From: a virus
Virus record (IMG/VR): IMGVR_UViG_3300008259_000562
Coordinates: 1-36,247 of that record
Length of the DNA stretch: 36,247 nucleotides
Reading direction: 5' to 3' (one strand)
This document shows positions 22,841-29,626 of this stretch, in pieces. Under the pieces are notes generated by a model, which searched no databases, was not told the origin of the DNA, and saw only the letters and a program-made list of their open reading frames with translations. Every line of letters begins with the position of its first letter. Position 1 is the first letter of the stretch. A program made the translations under genes and the position numbers.

Positions 22841-23153
22841 TGTTGCTATATAATTTTATTGCTCTTAATACATCTTGTTCGCTTATCGGTTTGCCTCTGT
22901 CAACCTTTGGATCATTTGGTAGCGGTAATATCTGTTCGGGTTTCTTCTTAACCTTATCGCCCGTATTCATTACATAAACCATGTGCATTATTGCCCTTGT
23001 TCTATGCCACTCTTTCAACTCCCTTGCTTCATCTGCTTTGATATGGATAGTAAATTCTCTCCATGTCATCTGCCAAAAATCATTTATCGTTATTCCAATC
23101 TCAACCGCTTTGATAAGCAAGTCATCCCACGTTTCAGTTACGCCGCTTCGCTT
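22815..23153 (-). CDS. Tail assembly chaperone, frameshifted extension (GpT-like)
   Basis: This frame has no ATG. It is open from an A9 run upstream to 22815 and encodes KRSGVTETWDDLLIKAVEIG and onward, about 112 residues, with a helical region (FTIHIKADEARELKEWHRTR). It is read as the -1 continuation of the upstream 128-aa gene, as in lambda G/GT. Slippery heptamer A-AAA-AAA lies at 23159-23153. After the slip the next codon is AAG. Independent initiation from a TTG at 23120 is possible but less likely. Confidence 0.8.
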   Translation of the reverse strand, partial: KRSGVTETWDDLLIKAVEIGITINDFWQMTWREFTIHIKADEARELKEWHRTRAIMHMVYVMNTGDKVKKKPEQILPLPNDPKVDRGKPISEQDVLRAIKLYSNNGNGNPTD

Positions 23154-23524
23154 TTTTTTTCTTCGGGCTGTTCGCTAATGTTTACCAGGTGCGAATCCGC
23201 TATCCATTGAAAGAACGCTTTAACTTGTCCGTTAGGGTTAACAATCCCGCCATCTTCATCTATCCATTCGCATACCTCAAACTCGGTAAACTTAACCGTT
23301 CCTTTGGTTGCCATTTCAGCCGCCGCTTGTAGTATAATAACCACATCTTCAAGCGCAATGTTGCCGTTACCAATCAAATCAAAGTATTGCCCTATGGTAA
23401 TGCCTTTAATCTCACAAAATCTTTTCATAGACCAAGTACCCCATTTAAGGGGTACGGTCTTATCTTTCAGCTTAAATTCAAACATTAGTATGTTATTGTC
23501 TGTGTAAATGGAGGTGCAGCGCAT
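23138..23524 (-). CDS. Tail assembly chaperone (GpG-like)
   Basis: In this 128-aa protein, residues 1-90 look like the tail-chaperone/GTA-type fold (FELKLKDKTVPLKWGTWSMK, then FCEIKGITIGQYFDLI and VVIILQAAAEMATKG). The zero-frame ends shortly after the A9 run with EEKKSEAA. A share of ribosomes should shift -1 there to make the longer form. The gene sits between tail tube and tape measure, exactly where chaperones occur. Its start at 23524 overlaps the tail-tube gene by 40 nt. The ATG giving MFEFKLKDK at 23485 matches the upstream stop better and may be the true start. Confidence 0.75.
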   Translation of the reverse strand: MRCTSIYTDNNILMFEFKLKDKTVPLKWGTWSMKRFCEIKGITIGQYFDLIGNGNIALEDVVIILQAAAEMATKGTVKFTEFEVCEWIDEDGGIVNPNGQVKAFFQWIADSHLVNISEQPEEKKSEAA

Positions 23525-23922
23525 TTGAATGTAACAGTAAATGTTACTAATTCATCATCGGGTGCAGACAGTTCAAGGTTAGTGATAAATGCAGTACCCG
23601 TATAAACAGCTTCGCCGCTTGTAGGGGTTGCTTTACCGAACTTAATACCAACGATAGTACGGTTTACTAAAGCTGTGTACAATTCAGGAAACCCTTTGCT
23701 TGTAGGGCTTCCAGTATCGGGGTCAACTAAGAACCCTTCGCCGTCTATGGAAGCATCAAACTTAACCCCTGGAACGAACTCATTACCGCATTTAGCAGAA
23801 CCATCCAATTCAGTAACGCTGTTGGTAATGGTATTACTCGTTAAACATACAACAGTTGTGTATGATGTACCACCCGCAAGGTCAATGGCAATTAGAATAT
23901 CCCTACCGTTTACTTTTGACAT
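23485..23922 (-). CDS. Major tail tube protein (TP901-1-like)
   Basis: The 145-aa beta-rich protein shows the compact tail-tube pattern: MSKVNGRDILIAIDLAGG, VVCLTSNTITNSVTELDGS, VKFDASIDGEGFLVD and a C-terminal LVTFTVTFKCA. It would form the stacked hexameric tail tube. It is followed by the chaperones and tape measure, as in most siphoviruses. A TAACTTTG promoter box lies 16 nt upstream, fitting a highly expressed structural gene. Confidence 0.8.
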   Translation of the reverse strand: MSKVNGRDILIAIDLAGGTSYTTVVCLTSNTITNSVTELDGSAKCGNEFVPGVKFDASIDGEGFLVDPDTGSPTSKGFPELYTALVNRTIVGIKFGKATPTSGEAVYTGTAFITNLELSAPDDELVTFTVTFKCAAPPFTQTITY

Positions 23923-23938
23923 AATTTAAAGATTTGTA

Positions 23939-23946
23939 CAAAGTTA
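23939..23946 (-). promoter_or_regulatory. -7 promoter box TAACTTTG before tail tube gene
   Basis: An exact TAnnTTTG match, overlapping the stop of the upstream gene. The 15-mer ATTGCTTAACTTTGT at this site is identical to that before the portal gene (33901 region). No clear -33. Confidence 0.5.
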
Positions 23947-24369
23947 AGCAATTTGAGTAACTACATTTCGGAAGCGAATGAGTGTACGAAACACATTATC
24001 CGCATCGTTTAAACCGCTTAGGTTGTTTATACTTTGTACGCTAGTGGTAACGACTTGGAATGAACTTGTAGGAACTAAATTTGCGTTACTGTTAATTATA
24101 TCTAAGATTTGATCCGCTGCTTCTTCTGTGTCCTTAAACCCATAACCGTAACCCTTTAAGACTATATCAATCAGCACAAAACATTCGCTTGTAAAGCTGC
24201 ATTTTGCGTTTAGTTGGCTGCTTGTTCGTTCGCCTATCATAATGTATGATGAATCTGCGTTAGGGGCTGCCATACCATCGTAAACGGGCAATACTGTACC
24301 GTTAATGGTTATCTGTCCATTAAGGGCTGTATAATAAGCGGGAATGAGATATTTAAAAGGGTTCTTCAT
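23944..24369 (-). CDS. Tail terminator/completion-like protein
   Basis: The 141-aa protein has an alpha/beta pattern as in tail terminator or DUF3168-type proteins: an N-terminal YYTALNGQITINGTVLPVYD, SSYIMIGERTSS, CFVLIDIVLKG and a helix AADQILDIINSN. Placed after the HK97 gp10-like gene and before the tail tube, it probably caps the tail tube or joins it to the head. The start is at 24369, with a promoter box 4 nt upstream. Confidence 0.6.
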   Translation of the reverse strand: MKNPFKYLIPAYYTALNGQITINGTVLPVYDGMAAPNADSSYIMIGERTSSQLNAKCSFTSECFVLIDIVLKGYGYGFKDTEEAADQILDIINSNANLVPTSSFQVVTTSVQSINNLSGLNDADNVFRTLIRFRNVVTQIA

Positions 24370-24373
24370 TGTA

Positions 24374-24381
24374 CAAAGGTA
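24374..24381 (-). promoter_or_regulatory. -7 promoter box TACCTTTG
   Basis: An exact TAnnTTTG match on the minus strand ending 4 nt before the tail-completion ATG. The same TACCTTTGTA sequence precedes the 79-aa gene at 29107-29346. Confidence 0.5.
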
Positions 24382-24490
24382 CTAAATATAGTAAGTATTG
24401 CCGTAGGCTGGACCACTCCCGAAAATCCCGCAAAAACAAAAGGAAATGGGTTAAGTCCTATAACCGACTTTTATGTTAAATACCGCACAA

Positions 24491-24508
24491 ACACGTTAAA
24501 GAAAAAAG
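24491..24508. repeat. Left arm of 18-bp perfect inverted repeat
   Basis: ACACGTTAAAGAAAAAAG matches the reverse complement of 24812-24829 exactly. In the left arm the plus strand reads in frame ...NTLKKKG stop. The arms flank the isolated plus-strand gene. Confidence 0.85.
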
Positions 24509-24550
24509 GCTAGGCTGCTTATTTATTTATTAAATTAGTAAAAACATTTT

Positions 24551-24754
24551 ATGTCAAAAAAATTAGGTGAAACATACAAAGAAGGATTAGACGAGTTGAA
24601 AAGACAGCACGATTTAAAGTTGCAATCTCAACAAGCTGTTATTGATTTAGCTAACAAAAAGCAATCTTGGGGTCAAAGAAACCCTTTACTTGCAAATATT
24701 ATTTCTGCAATAGTGGGCGGAATAATAATGTATATAATAGAACGCCTTCTATAA
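24551..24754 (+). CDS. Plus-strand coiled-coil membrane protein (67 aa), possible moron
   Basis: It starts MSKKLGETYKEGLDELKRQHD. A charged helical/coiled-coil region covers residues 3-42 and a single transmembrane helix NIISAIVGGIIMYIIERLL ends the protein. It is opposite in direction to the whole structural operon and lies inside an 18-bp inverted repeat, which suggests acquisition as a moron or an invertible unit. A membrane-anchored small protein of this kind could act in superinfection exclusion, but that is speculation. No exact Bacteroidota promoter box was found just upstream. Confidence 0.6.
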   Translation: MSKKLGETYKEGLDELKRQHDLKLQSQQAVIDLANKKQSWGQRNPLLANIISAIVGGIIMYIIERLL

Positions 24755-24902
24755 GTCCAAGTATAATTGCAATATTTAAAATATACCTACTTTGTGGAGT
24801 GCTAGGCTCTTCTTTTTTCTTTAACGTGTCTGCCATCTGATGCGCTTTTATATGATAAATCAATTTATAAAACCGCATCCACAAACCAAATGTAAGTAAC
24901 AT
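24699..24902 (-). CDS. Small membrane protein (67 aa), antisense-overlapping
   Basis: The ATG at 24902 gives MLLTFGLWMRFYKLIYHIK. A later ATG at 24836 gives a 45-aa form starting MADTLKKKEEPST. The C-terminal half is a transmembrane helix (ILNIAIILGLIEGVLLYTLLF). The last 56 bp overlap, on the opposite strand, the transmembrane coding part of the plus-strand gene. The right arm of the inverted repeat lies inside this gene (DTLKKK). Follows the HK97 gp10-like gene in the operon. Function unknown. Confidence 0.5.
   Translation of the reverse strand: MLLTFGLWMRFYKLIYHIKAHQMADTLKKKEEPSTPQSRYILNIAIILGLIEGVLLYTLLFRPLLQK
24812..24829. repeat. Right arm of 18-bp perfect inverted repeat
   Basis: This is the reverse complement of 24491-24508. 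The internal distance between arms is 303 bp. Both arms encode TLKKK in the same frame on their own strand, and a direct GCTAGGCT copy lies just inside each arm (24509-24516, 24801-24808). Confidence 0.85.
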
Positions 24903-24934
24903 AATATTGAGTTATAGTAATTACCCATACCCCT

Positions 24935-25258
24935 TTAGGTCGTTTTTGCGGGAGGCAGCCGATTTATTCCTAAGCCTTGCGGTATAAGTGTTAAACCACC
25001 CGTTCCAAACTCTTGGTAAGGCGCATATTCGCTACCCGCACCCGTTGAAACTATTTCGTAATCTAGTGGCGCAATCCTAGTAAACTTTAGGGATGAACGC
25101 AATGTTCCAAAGTCTACGGGTGCTAATGCTTTCTGTTGTGCGTTTATCTCCGCTACACTTGCAGCCATTTGCGCATCAATACCTTTAGTTAAAGCACTTT
25201 CTTTGTCCTTTATAGCCTTTTGTAGCCCCTTTAATCCTGAAAGTGATAAACTTATCAT
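24935..25258 (-). CDS. HK97 gp10-like neck/tail connector
   Basis: The 107-aa protein has the HK97-gp10 pattern: an N-terminal helix (LSGLKGLQKAIKDKESALTK), the PVDFGTLRSSLK segment (about 51-62) and SEYAPYQEFGTGGL (about 76-89). This family forms the stopper/adaptor at the head-tail interface. The start overlaps the stop of the head-closure gene (ATGA). It may be short at the C-terminus compared with typical members of about 130 aa. Confidence 0.85.
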   Translation of the reverse strand: MISLSLSGLKGLQKAIKDKESALTKGIDAQMAASVAEINAQQKALAPVDFGTLRSSLKFTRIAPLDYEIVSTGAGSEYAPYQEFGTGGLTLIPQGLGINRLPPAKTT

Positions 25259-25605
25259 AACGCATCACTATAAGCCGTTATTTGCCAATATTCGTATCGT
25301 TGGTCTATATCGTGTACGCTGTGAATCAAATATGTTTTACCATTGAATACAATACGCCAATCTTGTGCTAGGGGTATTTCTTGTACACGAATAATGAATT
25401 GAATCGGTTGACTAAACTTAACAGCCGCTTGTTCTAATTCTCTGCTTCCTCTATTAGGGTTCGCCTGACACCATACGGTATAATCATTACCCCACGAAGT
25501 AGTGCGTCCACCCCTACCATCGCTTGTATACGTTGGCTGTTGTAGCGTTAAGCGGTCTTTTAAGTTACCCGCTACTATGTAGTTTTGTCTATGGTACTTT
25601 ATCAT
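25255..25605 (-). CDS. Head closure / head-tail joining protein (SPP1 gp16-like)
   Basis: The 116-aa protein has the head-tail joining pattern: AGNLKDRLTLQQPTYTSDGRGG near the N-terminus, then TVWCQANPNRGSRELEQA, IQFIIRVQEIPLAQDWRIVFNGKTY and QRYEYWQITAYSD. It closes the portal channel after packaging. The ATG at 25605 is chosen because it overlaps the upstream stop as ATGA. Earlier in-frame codons would run back inside the connector gene. Confidence 0.8.
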   Translation of the reverse strand: MIKYHRQNYIVAGNLKDRLTLQQPTYTSDGRGGRTTSWGNDYTVWCQANPNRGSRELEQAAVKFSQPIQFIIRVQEIPLAQDWRIVFNGKTYLIHSVHDIDQRYEYWQITAYSDAL

Positions 25606-26117
25606 CTCTTCCATTTTTGTGCGATGGCAATCACGCCCGGAGCGTAAGCATCCGATGGTTGGTCTCCGCGGTTGGACCACCAAAAACATACTTGCATCAT
25701 TATCGCTATCTGTAATTCTTCAGGACACTCCCCATCCGCATAACCCGCTGTATAGGTCGCTTTGGTGTATATTACGGGTTGGGGAATGTACAAGAAGTCT
25801 AAACCTCTTGTGGTAATCTCTTGCGTAACGCCTTCGGTATCTACAAAGGTCGGTGTACCTGTTACTGGACCAAACGGTAATTCCATATTACCTTGTGGGT
25901 TGGTAAGTATGGCAACGATATTGCGTGGGATAAGTGAAAGCCCCGTATATTGTTCAATCTTGGTACGTGCTGCTCGTATCCACAACGCAAATAAGGTATC
26001 TTGGTCTGCAGATGTATTTTCAGCCCTACAATAGGCCTTAGCTTGTGCAACGGTAACTGGGCCGTTTATATAGCCTACTTCGGTGTTGGTATAATCTAGT
26101 ACAATGTTGTATGCCAT
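25602..26117 (-). CDS. Head-tail connector (HK97 gp6-like)
   Basis: The 171-aa protein shows the gp6/adaptor layout: GPVTVAQAKAYCRAENTSADQD, ALWIRAARTKIEQYTGLSLIPR and a late helix CPEELQIAIMMQVCFWWSNRGD. The adaptor ring docks below the portal. The ATG overlaps the stop of the GT4 glycosyltransferase gene (TAATG), so a glycan gene and a connector gene are translationally coupled. Confidence 0.85.
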   Translation of the reverse strand: MAYNIVLDYTNTEVGYINGPVTVAQAKAYCRAENTSADQDTLFALWIRAARTKIEQYTGLSLIPRNIVAILTNPQGNMELPFGPVTGTPTFVDTEGVTQEITTRGLDFLYIPQPVIYTKATYTAGYADGECPEELQIAIMMQVCFWWSNRGDQPSDAYAPGVIAIAQKWKR

Positions 26118-27100
26118 TATTTATGTTTATGCTTATCTACAAATTTCTTTATCCATTGTGCGAACCGTTCCAACTTTGTAGGGTCGGAAAGTTCCTTTGC
26201 TCGTTTCCTTGCTGCATCACTTGCGGCTGTATATTCTTTCTTACCTTGTAATTTTTCAATCTCCATTATCCACGATTCTATGTCGTTACGTTGTACAAAG
26301 ATACCACTTTCATTAAGGTTCTCTTTTAACCCAAATGTAGGGGCTGCAATGACTGGAATACCGCTGCACATTGCTTCGGTTGCAACCATGCCCCAACTCT
26401 CATAATCGGATGGCATTAATAGTATTTTAGTTAGCTTGTACACCTCTCTTATATCCGTTGTATTCTCCATTACCGTTACATTCGGCAAAGCCCCTAAGCC
26501 GTATTTAACAGCGTAATTATCCATGTTTATTACTGGCTGCGTATCATCGGTGCTAATGTACTGCGTACCGTAAGAACCTAGAACCTGCAGGAACTTTTGG
26601 TTAGGCATCCGCTTGGCTATCTCGTGGAATATCTTACCGCCTTTGTTTTCGTTGCAGTTTATTAGGGTAATGTATTCCCCCGTTGATCCGTTGTAGTAAT
26701 CGTAATCAATCGGTGGTGTAAGTACAAAACCATCATTTTGCCATTGTTTCATGTCTTTGGCTGCTTCGCTGTTATACACTACGCCAATGTTGGGATTCTC
26801 TTGTACCGTTGGGTAAGCAAATGTGTTGTGCATTATCCAAATTAACGGCTTATTGCCTCGTAATATTAACGCTTCCTTAACTACATCAAGTTGACAGATA
26901 ACTAATTCGGCTGTCCTTAGTAGACTACTGCATCTTGGGATAACTTTAACGCCATCAAATTCGTATTCTGTTGCTACATTCTTGCAAACTACAATACATT
27001 CATGCTCACTCTGTAAATAGGTTACAATCGTATGCAGCATTGCCGTATCGCCTTTATTATGTGTCGGCTTGTAGTGGGGGCAGTAGAATACTATTTGCAT
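26117..27100 (-). CDS. GT4-family glycosyltransferase
   Basis: The 327-aa retaining-type (GT-B) enzyme has an N-terminal Rossmann part (VFYCPHYKPTHNKGDTAML) and a C-terminal donor domain with LMPSDYESWGMVATEAMCSG (E-x7-E-like motif near residues 234-250), followed by IPVIAAPTFG. It would transfer a sugar from a nucleotide-activated donor. The acceptor is unknown. Embedded between hypothetical genes and the connector genes with overlaps on both sides (10 nt and TAATG), it is part of the structural operon. Possible targets are virion proteins or the host surface. Confidence 0.85.
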   Translation of the reverse strand: MQIVFYCPHYKPTHNKGDTAMLHTIVTYLQSEHECIVVCKNVATEYEFDGVKVIPRCSSLLRTAELVICQLDVVKEALILRGNKPLIWIMHNTFAYPTVQENPNIGVVYNSEAAKDMKQWQNDGFVLTPPIDYDYYNGSTGEYITLINCNENKGGKIFHEIAKRMPNQKFLQVLGSYGTQYISTDDTQPVINMDNYAVKYGLGALPNVTVMENTTDIREVYKLTKILLMPSDYESWGMVATEAMCSGIPVIAAPTFGLKENLNESGIFVQRNDIESWIMEIEKLQGKKEYTAASDAARKRAKELSDPTKLERFAQWIKKFVDKHKHK

Positions 27101-27513
27101 GGGTTGTATTGCAGTTCTTCTCTATAAACAGAAAAATACCAGTTTTGAAAATCATGAACATATTTTATAAAAGACCTACCTACAATATTGTACCCTTTGT
27201 AAAATATATATTCCCCTTCTTTATGTAAAATGTATCTATGGGTTTTCCCACCTAAGTTTTGCGTTTGCCAAAAATCATACTGAATAAGTCCATCAATATT
27301 AGTTTGTCTACCGCTTGTAAAACCGAATTGTTGTAGCATTTCTGGTTTTAACGGTATGGGCTCAAGTGCCTCAATAACATTACCAAAATTACCTTGCTTT
27401 AGTTTGCCATAAACAAGAAAAACAACTCCATCTTTTTTTATTGTTTCTACTTGCCCGTAATTACCAAAGTAATCTACCCAACTCCCGATTCGTAATTCAT
27501 TTGGCTGTATCAT
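27091..27513 (-). CDS. Conserved Bacteroidota protein (140 aa)
   Basis: It starts MIQPNELRIGSWVDYFGNYGQV. LRIGSWV, an IPLKPEMLQQFGF segment (about 53-65) and a C-terminal aromatic beta region match a small, widespread family in Bacteroidota genomes and phages with unknown role. The start is ATG at 27513. It overlaps the GT4 gene by 10 nt. Confidence 0.75.
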   Translation of the reverse strand: MIQPNELRIGSWVDYFGNYGQVETIKKDGVVFLVYGKLKQGNFGNVIEALEPIPLKPEMLQQFGFTSGRQTNIDGLIQYDFWQTQNLGGKTHRYILHKEGEYIFYKGYNIVGRSFIKYVHDFQNWYFSVYREELQYNPCK

Positions 27514-27561
27514 ATTTTTATGTTTTACGCAAAGTAATAACTTTATTCCATATAAACAACA

Positions 27562-27810
27562 TTACGCCGCAGACTGTATAAATTCTTCAAATGTCATTAC
27601 CTTAAAGTCTTTCCATAGGTAGTAAAACGCTATGCCGCCAAACTCTTTATCGGGCTTACCATAACCATGATATGGGGAAAGTTTAGCATCTTCTTTAGCG
27701 TAAGGCTTTATCTTAAATCTGTCTAAGTCTAATACTAAGAACTTATACTTTAATGCTAATTGGTTAATGTAGTACTCCCCGTACTTTAATGAATCTTGAA
27801 CTGCTTTCAT
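27562..27810 (-). CDS. Hypothetical protein (82 aa)
   Basis: It starts MKAVQDSLKYGEYYINQ, with conserved-looking FLVLDLDRFKIKPYAKED and GGIAFYYLWKDF segments. No family was recognised. The first ATG is at 27810, and the longer reading from a TTG runs into the terminator region. It is preceded by the fibre-gene terminator, so it begins a new unit. Confidence 0.6.
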   Translation of the reverse strand: MKAVQDSLKYGEYYINQLALKYKFLVLDLDRFKIKPYAKEDAKLSPYHGYGKPDKEFGGIAFYYLWKDFKVMTFEEFIQSAA

Positions 27811-27837
27811 GTTTATATGTTTTGACTGCAATATAAC

Positions 27838-27867
27838 AAAAACCCCTCAACCTACAAGGTCAAGGGG
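27838..27867 (-). terminator. Terminator after the beta-helix fibre gene
   Basis: On the minus strand CCCCTTGACCT pairs with AGGTTGAGGGG around a 3-nt loop (11 bp, two wobbles) and is followed by TTTTTG. Strong rho-independent-type signal. Confidence 0.8.
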
Positions 27868-27913
27868 AAAACAAAAAAACATGATTGCTATGAGAGATTC
27901 AAAGATACTACTT

Positions 27914-29110
27914 TTAACTCAAAGCCTCAACTATTACCGATAATTCCGTTACTGTTATGTTAGTAGCAGTTGTTGAGTTCTCTACAAATATTTCAATATA
28001 ATCATTGGTTACCAATTGCAATATCGCCTGAATCTTACCACCCTCTGCTCTACCACTACCGCCCGTTGTAATATAAACCTCTGATTCAGTTAGTATAGCT
28101 CCATTCTTGGCAATATAAAGCCCTATTTGGTTGTTATTGCCCGATGTGCAACTAAGTACCGCCGAAACGCTAAATGCTCTTGTTATTGCCCCCGTATAGG
28201 TAGCACGATTATTGGTGTTGGTAAACTTCTGTGTTACTGATTGACTTGTAGTCGTTCCCGCTACTTTATAAGCAACCCCTGAACTTGCTACCGTTGTAGC
28301 GGTTGCGTTGTTGTTCATTGTATAGTAGGCTATTTCAGCACTATTGTTTATACCCCTATTGTTGCTGAACAACGCTTTGTTATCGGTATAAGCTACCCCC
28401 GTTGTATAAGTACCGCCACCGCTAAAGTTTACTGTATCTAGGATATACCCCTCAACGGGTATGGTTGCAGATGAACTAACATTAATACCCGTTTCACCAC
28501 TAAGTATCACAAACGCAGAATAGATTATCCTAAACCGTCTTGTTATGGTTGCAGTTGATGGAATGATTATACTTGTTCCCCCCGCTTTACAATCAAATAT
28601 TGTTTGAGCAAATCCAATCGTGCCTACTGAACCATCAAAGGTTAACCCTTGTGTATTCAAGAAACCACAATCCGATGCAATAAAGTTGGTATAATTAGCA
28701 ATCGTTCCAACGGTGTTTGAATCAATCACATTAACCCCAAACCAATCCAACGCTTGGTTAGCGTTTCCGTTTGCGTTAAGGTTAAATACTATATCCGCTT
28801 CAAATGCTATTGAGCGAATGGGTAAAGACCATGCAGAAGTTATTAAAGCCGTTCCCGTTAACCCCGTAGATTTGATACGGCAATTTTCGGATGAACCACC
28901 TAAAATAGTTGTGTTTTGACCGCAAACTAATCTACTACCTAATAAGTCTATTGTAGTTGTAAAAAAGTAAGTTGTATTATCTTCTAAGGTAATTACACCG
29001 CTAACTGACTGTGGCAACTTTGCCGTACTGTCAACTATTACATAGTCAACAACCCTTGTTAATTGACTGCCAATAGCCGCCCAATCGCTAAATAGTTGTT
29101 GTACACTCAT
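27914..29110 (-). CDS. Beta-helix/jelly-roll fibre or capsid decoration protein
   Basis: In this 398-aa protein, residues about 20-270 are a repetitive pectate-lyase-like beta-helix (GVITLEDNTTYFFTTTIDL, LGSRLVCGQNTTILGG and repeated V/I-x-N turns). Residues about 285-398 look like a C1q/TNF-like jelly-roll head (YTGAITRAFSVSAVLS, QIGLYIAKNGAILTESEVY and a final TELSVIVEAL). It lies just downstream of capsid and not with the tail genes and has its own terminator, so a head fibre or capsid decoration is more likely than a tail spike. A depolymerase activity cannot be excluded. Confidence 0.65.
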   Translation of the reverse strand: MSVQQLFSDWAAIGSQLTRVVDYVIVDSTAKLPQSVSGVITLEDNTTYFFTTTIDLLGSRLVCGQNTTILGGSSENCRIKSTGLTGTALITSAWSLPIRSIAFEADIVFNLNANGNANQALDWFGVNVIDSNTVGTIANYTNFIASDCGFLNTQGLTFDGSVGTIGFAQTIFDCKAGGTSIIIPSTATITRRFRIIYSAFVILSGETGINVSSSATIPVEGYILDTVNFSGGGTYTTGVAYTDNKALFSNNRGINNSAEIAYYTMNNNATATTVASSGVAYKVAGTTTSQSVTQKFTNTNNRATYTGAITRAFSVSAVLSCTSGNNNQIGLYIAKNGAILTESEVYITTGGSGRAEGGKIQAILQLVTNDYIEIFVENSTTATNITVTELSVIVEALS

Positions 29111-29346
29111 TGTTTAACCCAATTAGAGATTGATGTAATTCTGCCGTCTGTATAACCGTATGTTTGGCGGTAATTTGATCCGCTTTGTGTTACTTGAATA
29201 TAGTTTAACGTTCCATCTACATTATATGCAAATGTTTGAGCTAAGTCATCCACTTGTAATAATACACCGTCACTTGCTATACTTGAATCGTTAGCCGCTA
29301 CTGGTAACGGCCTTTCGGCTGATATTTCATTTAAACCTAAGCCCAT
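29107..29346 (-). CDS. Small beta protein (79 aa)
   Basis: It starts MGLGLNEISAERPLPVA. The C-terminal half (FAYNVDGTLNYIQVTQ, YRQTYGYTDGRITSI) resembles a single RHS/YD-like beta hairpin pair. Similar small proteins are found after capsid genes in other phages. The ATG at 29346 is chosen because a TACCTTTG promoter box and a terminator lie just upstream. The longer frame would run through both. The stop overlaps the fibre ATG (ATGA), so it may be a fibre adaptor. Confidence 0.6.
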   Translation of the reverse strand: MGLGLNEISAERPLPVAANDSSIASDGVLLQVDDLAQTFAYNVDGTLNYIQVTQSGSNYRQTYGYTDGRITSISNWVKQ

Positions 29347-29360
29347 AATTGTAATTTCTA

Positions 29361-29368
29361 CAAAGGTA
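29361..29368 (-). promoter_or_regulatory. -7 promoter box TACCTTTG
   Basis: An exact TAnnTTTG match 14 nt before the 79-aa gene and right behind a terminator hairpin, so the fibre genes form a separate transcript. Confidence 0.55.
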
Positions 29369-29377
29369 CGAAAACAA

Positions 29378-29402
29378 AACAGCCCCATATTTCTATGAGG
29401 CC
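29378..29402 (-). terminator. Terminator after the 27-aa peptide gene
   Basis: On the minus strand GCCTCATA pairs with TATGGGGC around GAAA, followed by TGTTTTGTTTT. Boundaries are approximate. Confidence 0.65.
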
Positions 29403-29423
29403 GCCTAAACTAATGGGATAGTA

Positions 29424-29507
29424 TTAGATATTAACCACTATGAGAACAACTGTCAATAAGAAAAATACTAAGGCTACAATTTCAATGGGTTGTGTTTGAG
29501 TTTTCAT
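29424..29507 (-). CDS. Tiny membrane peptide behind the capsid gene (27 aa)
   Basis: It starts MKTQTQPIEIVALVFFLLTVVL: a polar start followed by a single transmembrane helix. It lies between two terminators, 83 bp after the capsid-gene terminator loop. It resembles the 26-aa peptide at 14938-15018 (MKQQQTSDLLLGVFFLLTLITL). Function unknown. Confidence 0.55.
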   Translation of the reverse strand: MKTQTQPIEIVALVFFLLTVVLIVVNI

Positions 29508-29569
29508 GATGTTTTGTTTTGTTATGTAAATATACATAGTTTAATTCCAAACCACCAAATTAAATTTTC

Positions 29570-29605
29570 CTTAAAAACAAAACAGCCCCCAATTAAGGAG
29601 GCTGT
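29570..29605 (-). terminator. Terminator of the capsid gene
   Basis: On the minus strand ACAGCCTCC pairs with GGGGGCTGT (9 bp, one wobble, 6-nt loop) and is followed by TTTTGTTTTT. It lies 22 bp after the capsid stop. Confidence 0.85.
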
Positions 29606-29626
29606 CGTTATCATTCAAACTAAATA

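Noticed and set aside
24382-24513. A plus-strand frame without ATG (contains VGWTTPENPAKT and ends TNTLKKKG)
   Set aside because: Not listed as a gene because no start codon is present. It is kept only as the possible partner frame in the inverted-repeat finding and may be a remnant.
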